From Providencia alcalifaciens (GTDB lineage Bacteria; Pseudomonadota; Gammaproteobacteria; Enterobacterales; Enterobacteriaceae): a stretch of DNA of 64,000 nt. Shown in pieces: positions 36,454 through 45,821 of the stretch. Made by a program: the position numbers and the translations under genes. The notes below the pieces were generated by a model that was not told the origin of the DNA, searched no databases, and saw only the letters and a list, made by a program, of their open reading frames with translations. The number at the start of each line of letters is the position of its first letter. Position 1 is the stretch's first letter. Location of the stretch: NCBI RefSeq assembly GCF_020271745.1, contig NZ_CP084296.1, positions 3,658,001 to 3,722,000 on the forward strand, read 5' to 3'.

Positions 36454-38195
36454 GCTGGACGCCTCCCCACTTTCACGGCCCATCTTCCATTTTCGTCATA
36501 GACTGTCATTCCGGTACCATCGACTAACACCCTACCTGCATCCCCAACGATTTTAAAATCCCCGCTGATGAGCAGTTTGTTAAACTCAGCGTCGCCAGTT
36601 TTAGCGTCAATATTAAAACCAACTTTGCCGGGAACGTAATTTGCTGACGTCATTTTGTCAGTTACAACCACGCTATTGAGCCACGCTTTATCGATGAACG
36701 TTTCTTTCATGAAAATCTGACCATCTTTCATGTACATAAACGTTTCAAATTTACCGTTTGTAGGGTTGATGAAGGCAAAGTTATTGGCCATAAATCCGAT
36801 GTAAGTACTGACTTTTCCTGCCTTCACTTCGGCGCTAATAACCATACCTGCTTTATAGAATTGCTTGTTGTACCAAACACCTGCGTTCACATCCCACGTT
36901 GCGTAGCCCTCACCTTTTGCCGTAAATTCGGTTGTCGCTTTGGTGTTAACAATCGCCATCTGTTCATCAAGCTTTGACTGAACCTGCGTTTGTGATTCCG
37001 CAAACGACTTGTTTAATGACGCGATAGCCTGATCGTTTTTAACAACTCCGGATTTCACTTCACCAATTGAGCTTTCTAATTCAGTGACAGATTTAGAAAA
37101 TGCTTTGTCTAAATCAGCAATGGCTTGGTCATTCTTGATAACGCCTGCTTTAACGCCATTTATTGATGCATTAACTTCAACAATAGATTGAGCCCATGCC
37201 AACTCAGCGCTAGCAAACACACGATCCAGACGCTTAATCTGCGCCACTGATTCGCCGTGTTTTGTGAATAAGTCTTGCTGAACTTCAAAGGTGGCAGCGC
37301 TGTTTATCAAGTTAGATTCATTGACCCAATGAAGCTGGTCTTCAAGCCTCTTGCCGGCTTCAGTAGTCATGAACTGACCACCCATTTCATCAATGATATC
37401 TTTTGGCAATGCATCTGCTTGCCCAACGGCTTCAACAAATAGTGACTTTCCGTAACTGTTGACTGTTCGAACATAAAACCAATAATCGGTACCCGCTTTT
37501 AAACTCTCTTTCGTCCAGAACTGTCCTTGCCCTAACCGATTAGATTTTGTTGTAACTTCCAAATCGTTAGTGTTGGCCAGTTTCTTGTCGCTGAACCAGA
37601 ATTCAAATGTATAGCCGTGTTGTGCGGATTCACCAGCACGTGGAACGCACGTCAATGAGAACATCCCGCCAGTCACTTCAACACTGACAGGCTTAGGTGG
37701 TGCTTGAATATCAAAATCAATAATGGAGGGTGCAGACATGGCGCCAGCGGCATTAATTGAACGAACTTCAGCGCGATAGGATCCGCGAACAAGTCCTGAT
37801 AAATCGACCCTATCTTGCGGTACCTGAATTGATTGAATCACTTTCCCATCTTGAATAATGTTCACTGTATTGTAGCGAATGTCTGCAGCAGCTGATTTCC
37901 AACTCAGATATCCCTGAACAATCTCGCCGATACTAACCGGCACAAATGAGAGGTTTAACGGTGGCGCCACACCGCCCGTCGGCAATACAGTAAACGGTGG
38001 TCTAACAAATGGCTTACCGATGACATCCTCATAAATATAAGCACCATCCTCCTCGAGGAGGATATCAACTCCTTCCTGCGGATGAAATTTCCACTCAGCG
38101 ACACGAAACTCAAGGTTTTGAATACCAATATGAGGAAGATTTAATAAAACAACCTCTCCTGGTCGGTAAGCGTAACCATCCATATTCATGCGCAA
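36450..38195 (-). CDS. Tail tip protein gpJ, C-terminal part (frame-disrupted)
   Basis: 581 aa corresponding to the distal two-thirds of lambda gpJ (host specificity): the block MNMDGYAYRPGEVVLL continues the N-terminal fragment, followed by fibronectin-type III domains (for example QPPKPVSVEV-like and YWFYVRTVNSYGKS), a coiled coil with repeats of KNDQAIA, and a DUF1983-like end. It begins in the -1 frame relative to 38186-39358. As an ORF it has an internal ATG, but no good ribosome site, so it is probably half of a broken gene. Confidence 0.8.
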   Translation of the reverse strand: MRMNMDGYAYRPGEVVLLNLPHIGIQNLEFRVAEWKFHPQEGVDILLEEDGAYIYEDVIGKPFVRPPFTVLPTGGVAPPLNLSFVPVSIGEIVQGYLSWKSAAADIRYNTVNIIQDGKVIQSIQVPQDRVDLSGLVRGSYRAEVRSINAAGAMSAPSIIDFDIQAPPKPVSVEVTGGMFSLTCVPRAGESAQHGYTFEFWFSDKKLANTNDLEVTTKSNRLGQGQFWTKESLKAGTDYWFYVRTVNSYGKSLFVEAVGQADALPKDIIDEMGGQFMTTEAGKRLEDQLHWVNESNLINSAATFEVQQDLFTKHGESVAQIKRLDRVFASAELAWAQSIVEVNASINGVKAGVIKNDQAIADLDKAFSKSVTELESSIGEVKSGVVKNDQAIASLNKSFAESQTQVQSKLDEQMAIVNTKATTEFTAKGEGYATWDVNAGVWYNKQFYKAGMVISAEVKAGKVSTYIGFMANNFAFINPTNGKFETFMYMKDGQIFMKETFIDKAWLNSVVVTDKMTSANYVPGKVGFNIDAKTGDAEFNKLLISGDFKIVGDAGRVLVDGTGMTVYDENGRWAVKVGRRPA

Positions 38196-39358
38196 TTGAA
38201 TACGGCGACCTGCACGCTTTTCCGTAGATATAAATAAGAAAGTCTAGCTGCTTGGTATGGGCTAGTGACAAACCGGTAATCCATGTTCTCTTTGATTTCT
38301 AACCCATCTTCATCAATCCATTCTTCGATAATCACAGGCTCAAAGTCAGTTTTGATGTACAACTGCTCAGCATCAACAAACGTCCCATAAATCGCATTAG
38401 TGGCATCGCGCAAAGCCAGTTCCGGCGTGATATTAACGGTATCAATGATTTGATTCGGTTCAATGCGCAATACTGCTGGGCCATTGTAAACCTGCATTAA
38501 AATCCCGTGCTTGCCGGCTACATAGGTCGGCTCCGCTGCAATGCATTTGTGCATGTGATCGAGTATCGATGCTGGAGATTCAGAAAGTTCATAGGCCCCA
38601 TTAATTGTGTAGCGTGGTTCGGCAACACCTTCTGGGCTAACGACTTGTTCGTCACACAGATCTGCAGCGACCTTGAATGATTCAAAATCAATATCAGCAT
38701 CAGGCACACCAAGATAACTACGATAAAAATCGAGAACTACCAGTGCACCATTGTTGCTCCAGATTGTTTTATTCGTGCGAGGATCGAATAGCTGCTTACC
38801 CCAAACCTCTACTTTGACGTTTGGCACACCGTACGGGAATTTTTCAGCATCGTATCTCAGTGTTAATCGTAACCATGCCAAACCATCCCCGATCATGTCC
38901 TCTTTCCATGATGGTGCATTCTTTAGCATGTATGGGTCACAATCAGTCCGGGAGTTATGAAACTCATAACCCGCTTTATCGCCGAAAACTCCTATCAAAT
39001 CATCATTCAGCCAAATCTTGCCGATGTGATCAACTTTGTGTGCAGCAATGGCTAATGCCATAAATAGACGTTCATTTTCATCTTGTTCGCCGCGCTCTTC
39101 TTCTGCGAAAAACAATAAACCAGAACACACCGTTTTCCCCACAATAATAGTTTCTGATGCAACCGCAGAGCGTAGAATTTGTTTTCGTTCAGATTGGTCC
39201 CGATAGCTCATCGATGGCATTTTATCTTTGAAGATCATGGTACCAGCAGCTTGCACAGCAATACCCGCTACGATTAATGCTGTACCCAATCCACCTGTGG
39301 CAATGACCCCTGCAATCATCAACCCAGCAGAGACAATGTTAGTGACCGTCTTTCCCAT
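38186..39358 (-). CDS. Tail tip protein gpJ, N-terminal part (frame-disrupted)
   Basis: 390 aa matching the hub domain of lambda-like gpJ, starting MGKTVTNIVSAGLMIAG with a hydrophobic helix, then SYRDQSERKQILRSA and the TANGA-type hub blocks. It ends LRKSVQVAVFNCA in a tail that does not look native. Reading -1 at an A4 run (near 38220-38223) gives KRAGRRIQLRMNMDGY, joining the C-terminal ORF for a normal 970-aa gpJ. So a single base was lost, or there is a sequencing error. Confidence 0.82.
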   Translation of the reverse strand: MGKTVTNIVSAGLMIAGVIATGGLGTALIVAGIAVQAAGTMIFKDKMPSMSYRDQSERKQILRSAVASETIIVGKTVCSGLLFFAEEERGEQDENERLFMALAIAAHKVDHIGKIWLNDDLIGVFGDKAGYEFHNSRTDCDPYMLKNAPSWKEDMIGDGLAWLRLTLRYDAEKFPYGVPNVKVEVWGKQLFDPRTNKTIWSNNGALVVLDFYRSYLGVPDADIDFESFKVAADLCDEQVVSPEGVAEPRYTINGAYELSESPASILDHMHKCIAAEPTYVAGKHGILMQVYNGPAVLRIEPNQIIDTVNITPELALRDATNAIYGTFVDAEQLYIKTDFEPVIIEEWIDEDGLEIKENMDYRFVTSPYQAARLSYLYLRKSVQVAVFNCA

Positions 39359-39757
39359 TTACTCTACTCTCCATGCTTTGACTGGTTGATGATTAACTGG
39401 CATTGCTCCTGACTCGGTAACCGCCCAAACTTTATTTGCCCATATAACGCCAAGCGTCTTCCCATCATCGCCGTTAAACATGACGATATCGCCACGCATT
39501 GCTTGATTAACTGGAATTTCAAGAAAGTGATTTAAAAGCGCAGACTCAATATCACCGAACTCCGTTTTTAAAACACGCATTGCGCCGGTGCGAGTTTTAT
39601 ATCTTCCACGCACTTTTTCACAGGGATCAAAATCACAGAGCGCAATCACACAATCCGCAGCAAATAAGCAGCAATCGTGCTCACCCCATGAAAATGGCGT
39701 TTGTGTTGCTTTTTGTAAGGTTTCAGGGAGTCTGGTTGTCCAGTTAGGATGTCGCAT
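39359..39757 (-). CDS. Tail assembly protein, DUF6950 (NlpC/P60-like)
   Basis: 132 aa, with FSWGEHDCCLFAADCV holding a candidate catalytic Cys and a downstream RGDIVMFNGDDG block, as in DUF6950 proteins found at the lambda gpK position next to gpJ. NlpC/P60-like domains process peptidoglycan or scaffold tail-tip assembly. It overlaps or abuts gpJ (stop and start adjacent). Confidence 0.75.
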   Translation of the reverse strand: MRHPNWTTRLPETLQKATQTPFSWGEHDCCLFAADCVIALCDFDPCEKVRGRYKTRTGAMRVLKTEFGDIESALLNHFLEIPVNQAMRGDIVMFNGDDGKTLGVIWANKVWAVTESGAMPVNHQPVKAWRVE

Positions 39758-39773
39758 TGCTGATCTCCGGGCA

Positions 39774-39798
39774 TAAAAAAACCCGCCGAAGCGGGTTT
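39774..39798 (-). terminator. Terminator after the tail-cluster moron gene
   Basis: AAACCCGC-TTCG-GCGGGTTT with seven T residues on the minus strand, a perfect tetraloop hairpin directly after the moron stop. Confidence 0.92.
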
Positions 39799-39813
39799 AT
39801 GGAATTCGAATAA

Positions 39814-40188
39814 TTATTTTTTGCACATTTCTAATATGGCTTTATCTTGTTCAGCACTATTAGAAATAATTACAGATCCAACATCAATGTTATACCCATC
39901 TATTGCCACTGTGGATATAAACATTCTACTGCCAGCATACCCACCATATATGTTTTTGGAATTCACATACCCACACACAGTAACATTTTTTGATTTACCA
40001 TTAGACTCATTTGAGTGAGATTCAAAATCTCTAAAAATTGCTGATGAAGGATCCGTCATTTTACTAGAAACTTTTTTCTCTACAGCTTCATATATGGATG
40101 ACTGAGATACAGAAGCCTCTCGATAAATAAAAACAGCGACAACCACGCCAACTACAACTGCAGAGCTAATCATTAATTGTTTGTTCAC
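39814..40188 (-). CDS. Moron: membrane-anchored small protein with VCG...C motif
   Basis: 124 aa. One N-terminal membrane segment (about residues 6-22), then a helix with VEKKVSSKMTDPSSAIFRDF, VCGYVNSKN and a C-terminal LEMCKK. Inserted between the lambda L-type and K-type tail genes with its own terminator, so it is a moron expressed from the lysogen or late. Resembles host genes at 16871-17248 and 21302-21703. Periplasmic orientation is inferred. It could act in superinfection exclusion or be a cell-envelope protein; neither is shown by sequence. Confidence 0.65.
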   Translation of the reverse strand: MNKQLMISSAVVVGVVVAVFIYREASVSQSSIYEAVEKKVSSKMTDPSSAIFRDFESHSNESNGKSKNVTVCGYVNSKNIYGGYAGSRMFISTVAIDGYNIDVGSVIISNSAEQDKAILEMCKK

Positions 40189-40228
40189 TCGAATATCCTA
40201 TACAGTTTTTTTCAAGAGTAACGACAAA

Positions 40229-40810
40229 TCACTTATAAATAAATGCTGGCGCATCTTTTTTGCTACCCCAATAGATAGCACGCTCCGCCATTTGTGCAAC
40301 ATAACGAAAAATACGATCACCCGTGTGCCTCTTTGTCCATGATTCATCGGTGAATCTATCAGGCAAACCTTGTGACCATCGCTCAAAGCGGTTTGATACC
40401 GTCACGGCAACTTCGTTATTATTACCCGTAGTCACACCAATATTTGATATTTGACCAGCGAACACAATTTCAGCTACAGCGGGTTTCCCATCACCACCTA
40501 AAGCCACCAGCATTAAACTGACATTTCTACCACGACTTCGCTCATTCATAACATCGGCAATTAAAAGTGAGTCAAAACCAGAAAGTGACAAGATAAGTTG
40601 TTGTGGGCTTGTGGTGTTACTTTCCGAAACTGTTTCTATGCTCCCCAAAGAACCCACGCCTAAATAGACTTCCCCCGCAATAATCAAATTGCCAATCCCG
40701 GTATGGGCTCTTGTTACCCCTGACTTCAAATCAAGTTTTGCAGCAATGACTAATTCAGCCCCATCATTAATTGCTTTGACCATGCTGTTAGAAAATGGAT
40801 GATAAAGCAT
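40229..40810 (-). CDS. Minor tail protein, lambda gpL position
   Basis: 193 aa. Sequence resembles the tail-tip-associated proteins of D3-like siphophages (MNERSRGRNVSLMLVAL, FAGQISNIGV, WSQGLPDRFTDESWTKRHTG), but it lacks the iron-sulfur cysteines of lambda gpL. It overlaps its upstream partner by one base. Presumably a tail hub component. Confidence 0.65.
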   Translation of the reverse strand: MLYHPFSNSMVKAINDGAELVIAAKLDLKSGVTRAHTGIGNLIIAGEVYLGVGSLGSIETVSESNTTSPQQLILSLSGFDSLLIADVMNERSRGRNVSLMLVALGGDGKPAVAEIVFAGQISNIGVTTGNNNEVAVTVSNRFERWSQGLPDRFTDESWTKRHTGDRIFRYVAQMAERAIYWGSKKDAPAFIYK

Positions 40811-41403
40811 TAGAATAACGCCTCCTCAAACGTAATTGTTACATTAGAAAAGACGCCCGGTCTGTATTGAAAATTACCCTGATCATTGCTGGTTAATTTA
40901 AAAACTCCAAATGGACGCACAGTTTCTAATTTATCATTGGCTGCTGGAGAAACCCTTAACATAGGTGAAATAGGGATAACTGCATTCCCTTCTTTGTCAC
41001 TAATGACATTATCAGTGACCATTTTCAACTCATTACCAACCGTCAAATAATCGCCTTTACGCAATATAATTGAACTAGCTATCCATCCTTTAGTTTGTAA
41101 TATTTTACCTGTTTGATTGGCGGTACTTATTCTTGCTTCACCTTTTCCAATCAATCCTTGACGCAACCAATTACTAATTTTTACTCGGCCACTTTCACCA
41201 TCAAGCGCCGCCATAAGAACCTCTAGATCGCGTGATAATTGCTCGGTAAGATTATTAAAGGTTAATGTGCAGCGCCAACGGCTACCAGGAAAGCGCACTG
41301 TTTGCACGCTTCCGGTAAAAACAGACGCAAATGATTTACTATTGCTGATTAATTGCCAGTTCATTGTTGCTGGCACAACGGCTTCTGGCCACTCTAATAC
41401 CAT
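40810..41403 (-). CDS. Distal tail / minor tail protein
   Basis: 197 aa, begins MVLEWPEAVVPATMNWQL. Shares FTGSVQTVRFPGSRWRCTLT with the gp23-like tail proteins of D3 and B3 phages, at the place of lambda gpM. Between tape measure and hub genes, so likely the ring that joins tube to tip. Confidence 0.7.
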   Translation of the reverse strand: MVLEWPEAVVPATMNWQLISNSKSFASVFTGSVQTVRFPGSRWRCTLTFNNLTEQLSRDLEVLMAALDGESGRVKISNWLRQGLIGKGEARISTANQTGKILQTKGWIASSIILRKGDYLTVGNELKMVTDNVISDKEGNAVIPISPMLRVSPAANDKLETVRPFGVFKLTSNDQGNFQYRPGVFSNVTITFEEALF

Positions 41404-41405
41404 GA

Positions 41406-44351
41406 TTACCTCTCAAGGGATCCTCGGATTTTTCCTCTCGTCATAAAATCACGCTGTATTTTAGCTAAAGCGTCATCTGAACCTTGCTTTGCCCCCATCT
41501 TTGCAGCTTCTTGCATTGCATCATAAAGAGCCTGATCACCATTGCCAGTAACGTGGAATGTTTGATGAATAATAATACTTGGCGCGGCTGATTGTGCTTG
41601 CTCCAACCCTAGAACCCTAACGCCTAGCGAACCATCCCTTCCGCGAGTTAATGGCATAATCGCCTCTGGTCCAGCCTCACCCATTAACCCCATCCCAGGA
41701 ACGCCACCCTTAGCAAAAGGAAATAACGTTGGAGATTTCACAATACTATTACGATGGGCGCTTAATCCAGGAGACTCATAAGTATTACCTTTGGCATTTG
41801 GTGTGGCTTTTAGTCCCATTGCATCACCAAAAGCGGTACCAGTAAAACCTGCTTTTAGAGCATTGAAGATCATCATCTGGAAGATCATTTTAGTAATTTC
41901 AGTCACTACTGATTGGGCAAAATCGGCAAAGTTTAATTTCCCTGTCGCAACGAAGTTAGCCAGCATACCTGACATGTCACTGAGGGCTGAATTACTAATA
42001 GATCGCATTTGGTCATAAACATTTTCAGCTGTATTGCCAAAATCTTGCACACCTCTAGCCATTCCTTTGTAAGCATCCTTCTGATCTCTAGATTTATCTT
42101 TCGACGATTGACGAACAATTTCTAACTGCTTTTGCTCTTCTTGAAGTAAAAATGCCGTTTGGTCAGCATAGAGTTGAGATTTTTTATCTGAAACTTCCTT
42201 GTCCAATTGATAGCGTCTTTGCCTGAAATCATCTTGAATACGCTGCTCTTCAAGCATTAAATCATAAGCATTTTGACTCATCGTCATTTGCAAGATTTGA
42301 TTTGTTGCATCTTGACTAATTTTTGACGTTTTTTGCATAACCTCAAAATTTTGGTCATCAAATTTCTTTCGCAACTCCTTAAATTTAATTTCTTTTTCTA
42401 ACTCAGCGTTTTTTAGTAACTGTGTGCGGATCTCAACATGGTGTGATTGGATGCTTTTTTGTCGAGCATTTAAATGCTGCCCTTGCAATCCAATTAATTC
42501 TTGTTCAAAGGAAGCAAGCTTACGCTCTGATGCAGTAAGACCTTCAGTTTCTTCCAATTGAGCTCGTAGTGCGGCACCTTGTTGCAAAAGCTGTTCTATA
42601 CGCTGCTTTCCTTCATCAACAACAGGGTTGCTACCTGTTTTCTTTGGGGCAGTAAATAACTTATCCAGCCCTTTTATGGCTTGTTGATATTCATTTGCGG
42701 AAATAGTGCCCTTATCCAACATCTCTTTGAATTGCTTTTGCCTTTCAGAGCGTTCCTTTTGCTGATCTGTTCCTGCTTTAAATGCTGCATTAAAATTTGT
42801 AGTTATCTCAAGTTGTTTATATGCAGCTTCTTTTTGCTCTAATAATTGCTTTTCTTGTATTTGCGCCTGTTCTTTTTTTAGTTTTATTGTTTCCTCTAAG
42901 AATGCATTATTCACTTGTGTATTTATTTTTACATAATTACTACCGTTAGTTACCTCATATAGTCCTTGATAGCTACGCCTAAGAGATTCAACCTCATTTT
43001 TTTGTGCTTTTAGCACTTCACTTTGCGTATTTTCCGCTTTTACCTTAGCTTGCAGTGTCGATATTTGAGCTAATTCGGAAGCCTCTCTTGTTTTTCCTTC
43101 CCTTTCAAGTAGCGCGATGCGCTGAACAATATCTGATTCGACAACAACGCCTTCATCAATTAGTTTTTTTATTCCAGTTAATGGCTGTTCACCTATAGAA
43201 ACCAATTTACTAATAAGCAAATCAACGCTACCACCAGACTTTTCCATCTGAACACCAAGCTCTGAAACTTGGTGAAGCAAATCACCAGAAAAACCCGCAC
43301 TAGCTGCGGCAGTCACAGATTTATAAGCTTCTGCAGTTCCACCTAGCTCATTCGCTAGATTTCGTAGATCATAGGCGGTTGTTACAAGCCCTAACCCGCC
43401 TTTTTGCAAGGCTGCATTGAAGGCTTTTTGGCGCTCTTCGGCTTGCTGATATTGAGAGTATAAATAAGTAAAGGCACCCGCTGACGCCATAATGCTAATA
43501 CCAACAGCGCCCCCCATCATGCCCCATGCACTTTTAAACAAACTGGCACTATTCGCCGCTGCCCGCTGTGAGAAGGTTAGTTCTTTGCTGGCATCGGATA
43601 ATTGAACTGTCGCAGCTGCTAGATTTTTCTTACCATCAAGCTCGCTTTTATCAGCCAAAATAATGGCATTAGACGCACTCTGCATTCGCTTCTTGGCATC
43701 GGCTTCGGCAATATTTGCCTCACTGATAATGCGTGCGTTTTTAGCATGATCCTCAGCATAGCTGACTGATATACCATGCTGCTTATTCACTTCAACTTGT
43801 CGCTCTAAATACTCATCGAGTGCAAAAGCTTGCTCTCTGCGGGCAATGGCTTCATCACGCATTTTTGCTGCAAGATTGATTTTTTCTTGGGCGCTTTTTC
43901 TATCCGCTTGAGCCCCTTCGATTTGAGCACGAGATAAATTAATAGCCTCTCTCGCGGCTTCTTGTGCGACTCGCTGCTGTTCTGCTAAAGAAAATTTAAC
44001 ACTGTTGACGTTCTCTAATGAGCGTTCCAGTGCAGGAATAAAACCCCCAATTAAACTACTGGTCGCTACCGATGAACCCGCAGAAACACTGGTAAGTGCA
44101 TTTCTTAGTTGAGCAAATCCAAGTTGTGAGTGTCTCGCCAATTGGCCAGAAGCAGATAAATCAGCACCCGCCTTTCTGGCACTGGCTGACACTTCTAATA
44201 ATCTTTCCGCTGTGTTACCCGCATCTTTCGTTGCTGCTTGTGCGAATTTTTGGGATTCTTTTCGCGCAGAGTCATACGCATCAAAGACTTGTGATTTAAA
44301 AGAGGCTGCGTTGAGGTGTAACGCAACCGCTAAACTTGCAACGTCAGCCAT
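41406..44351 (-). CDS. Tape measure protein
   Basis: 981 aa, begins MADVASLAVALHLNAASFKS, heavily alpha-helical with long coiled coils rich in Glu, Gln and Lys, a central hydrophobic pair (about residues 280-300, GGAVGISIMASAGAFTYL) and a lambda gpH-like C-terminal domain (FPFAKGGVPGMGLMGEAGPE). It sets tail length; at roughly 0.15 nm per residue this predicts a tail of about 150 nm. The start overlaps the end of the gpGT frame. Confidence 0.93.
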   Translation of the reverse strand: MADVASLAVALHLNAASFKSQVFDAYDSARKESQKFAQAATKDAGNTAERLLEVSASARKAGADLSASGQLARHSQLGFAQLRNALTSVSAGSSVATSSLIGGFIPALERSLENVNSVKFSLAEQQRVAQEAAREAINLSRAQIEGAQADRKSAQEKINLAAKMRDEAIARREQAFALDEYLERQVEVNKQHGISVSYAEDHAKNARIISEANIAEADAKKRMQSASNAIILADKSELDGKKNLAAATVQLSDASKELTFSQRAAANSASLFKSAWGMMGGAVGISIMASAGAFTYLYSQYQQAEERQKAFNAALQKGGLGLVTTAYDLRNLANELGGTAEAYKSVTAAASAGFSGDLLHQVSELGVQMEKSGGSVDLLISKLVSIGEQPLTGIKKLIDEGVVVESDIVQRIALLEREGKTREASELAQISTLQAKVKAENTQSEVLKAQKNEVESLRRSYQGLYEVTNGSNYVKINTQVNNAFLEETIKLKKEQAQIQEKQLLEQKEAAYKQLEITTNFNAAFKAGTDQQKERSERQKQFKEMLDKGTISANEYQQAIKGLDKLFTAPKKTGSNPVVDEGKQRIEQLLQQGAALRAQLEETEGLTASERKLASFEQELIGLQGQHLNARQKSIQSHHVEIRTQLLKNAELEKEIKFKELRKKFDDQNFEVMQKTSKISQDATNQILQMTMSQNAYDLMLEEQRIQDDFRQRRYQLDKEVSDKKSQLYADQTAFLLQEEQKQLEIVRQSSKDKSRDQKDAYKGMARGVQDFGNTAENVYDQMRSISNSALSDMSGMLANFVATGKLNFADFAQSVVTEITKMIFQMMIFNALKAGFTGTAFGDAMGLKATPNAKGNTYESPGLSAHRNSIVKSPTLFPFAKGGVPGMGLMGEAGPEAIMPLTRGRDGSLGVRVLGLEQAQSAAPSIIIHQTFHVTGNGDQALYDAMQEAAKMGAKQGSDDALAKIQRDFMTRGKIRGSLER

Positions 44352-44582
44352 TTAAGATCCTCATGACATTATTACACTGCTCTTCCACATTTGATGGAAG
44401 CGGTGTTTGGGTTATTGGAGGGTGTTCGCCTTGCTCCGGCTCCTGATCAGGCTCATGAGAGAAAAAAGCCTGCCAGTGAGTGATAATATCTGCAGGCAAT
44501 TGTGCTATTTTGCGTGGGTCTGGCTCACCCCACCTGTCAGCCAGTTGGAAAATCAACTTAAGATAGGGTGAGTTGGTTAGTT
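44344..44582 (-). CDS. gpT-like extension made by -1 frameshift
   Basis: About 79 codons in the -1 frame after the gpG gene: LTNSPYLKLIFQLADRWGEP then ADIITHWQAFFSH and a C-terminus VMRILNG. It has no good start of its own and lines up with the lambda gpT half of the gpGT tail chaperone. It is made only when ribosomes slip at A AAA AAC (44580-44586). Confidence 0.8.
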
Positions 44583-44921
44583 TTTTTTAGCTTCCTCAAC
44601 CGAGCCATAACTGTATTTTTGTACGAATGCCATCGCAGAAAGTAGTGTTGGCGTATCGTGTACCGTCACTAATTCATCCGCTGTAGGTAACTCATCTTCA
44701 GGGATTGGATTACCTTTTTCATCGCAAATCGCTTTTAAAATCAACTTAGCACCAGCCTTACTAGCGTCTGAACTAAATCCGGTTTTTTGAGCTTCCTGAA
44801 GGTCATGCTCATATTCATCAAGCTCAGCAATTGTTAGCCGGCGAAGAAAGACTTTGGTACCTAAAATTGAATGTTCTTCAATGTGGGGTGTAGGTTTCAG
44901 AAGAGATGACTTCAGAGACAT
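44577..44921 (-). CDS. Tail assembly chaperone gpG
   Basis: 114 aa from the ATG at 44921 (TAATG overlap with the major tail gene, GGAGG upstream). Block ILGTKVFLRRLTIAELDEYE is typical of gpG-like chaperones. Ends SYGSVEEAKKN at the slippery run. gpG and gpGT hold the tape measure while the tail tube polymerises. Confidence 0.82.
   Translation of the reverse strand: MSLKSSLLKPTPHIEEHSILGTKVFLRRLTIAELDEYEHDLQEAQKTGFSSDASKAGAKLILKAICDEKGNPIPEDELPTADELVTVHDTPTLLSAMAFVQKYSYGSVEEAKKN
44580..44586 (-). other. Programmed -1 frameshift site A AAA AAC
   Basis: The coding strand has eight A residues then C; in the gpG frame the codons are AAA AAA AAC TAA, so the heptamer A AAA AAC sits one codon before the stop. 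It is one of the most efficient known -1 slippery heptamers. Shifting continues into the gpT-like frame. Confidence 0.85.
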
Positions 44922-45385
44922 TATTCTGTACCTCCAGCAGTAGCAACACCCCATGTGATGTTATTTTGCTTACCTTTTACAGTAATTTGGATAACCTCAT
45001 TCGCAGGCGCTTCAAGGCTATTCATTTCCCAGCCAGATAATGCCAAAATCATGGTTGCTGTACGTTTGTTAGGTAGCTCAAGGTAAAACTGCACTACTTC
45101 ACGGGCATTCGCAGCGTTCAAAAATGCAGCAAAATCCGCATTCTCTGGATCATCGATAAACCCAAGTGATTTTTCAGGTCCATCCGGTAAATCAGAGATT
45201 GATTGTTTGTTTTTATCGATAAGCGTAGTGCAATCAACAAACCCGCCAGTTAGCCCCGTTGCGCCTGTTGCTTTGCAGTTTTCCAGTGCTTTCATCTGCT
45301 CAACGGTATCACCCGGTTTACCAAATTTAACGATAGTGCCGGCAGGCAACATTGCATATTCAGGGGATGATTTTTTATCAGCCAT
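44921..45385 (-). CDS. Major tail tube protein
   Basis: 154 aa in the lambda gpV position, directly before gpG. Blocks EYAMLPAGTIVKFGKPG and VQFYLELPNKRTATMILAL are shared with the tube proteins of HK97/D3-type siphophages. Mostly beta structure. Good ribosome site upstream. Confidence 0.78.
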   Translation of the reverse strand: MADKKSSPEYAMLPAGTIVKFGKPGDTVEQMKALENCKATGATGLTGGFVDCTTLIDKNKQSISDLPDGPEKSLGFIDDPENADFAAFLNAANAREVVQFYLELPNKRTATMILALSGWEMNSLEAPANEVIQITVKGKQNNITWGVATAGGTE

Positions 45386-45407
45386 ATTGATAGCTCCAAT
45401 AGTTTAA

Positions 45408-45821
45408 TTAACGATATTTTTCGATGCTTGCACGTATTTCCGATGCAAGTGTGTTGAGAATAAATTGACGGTTATAATCCAACGCAGGTCTGATGAATGG
45501 ATTCGGTATCTGTTTGATGGTGCCAAATTCTTGCGCCTTTGCTTTCATATAATGCGCTTTAGTAGGACCCACTCTTACTGTCATGACAGAGAGTGTTTTG
45601 TTGTCCTTCATTCGGCTTGTGGTCGTAATTTTGATGCTGTCTCTCATGTGTTCAGCTTCGCTTGTCGCATCATAACCAGCATGCTTTTTCATATCGTCCA
45701 ACACGGGTGTCATTGCCTCTCGCCCCGCTTGCCTTAACACCTTTGTGGTAATTTCTTCTCCTAGTTTATTTAGCTCATATTCCAGGTCTTTTAACCCCTT
45801 CACTTCGACCGTCATTCTCAT
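45408..45821 (-). CDS. HK97 gp10 family tail completion protein
   Basis: 137 aa with VEVKGLKDLEYELNKLGEE, RVGPTKAHYMKAKAQEFGT and NPFIRPALDYN, the full signature of HK97-gp10 proteins (tail completion, lambda gpZ position). Overlaps the next gene by 4 bases. Confidence 0.88.
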   Translation of the reverse strand: MRMTVEVKGLKDLEYELNKLGEEITTKVLRQAGREAMTPVLDDMKKHAGYDATSEAEHMRDSIKITTTSRMKDNKTLSVMTVRVGPTKAHYMKAKAQEFGTIKQIPNPFIRPALDYNRQFILNTLASEIRASIEKYR

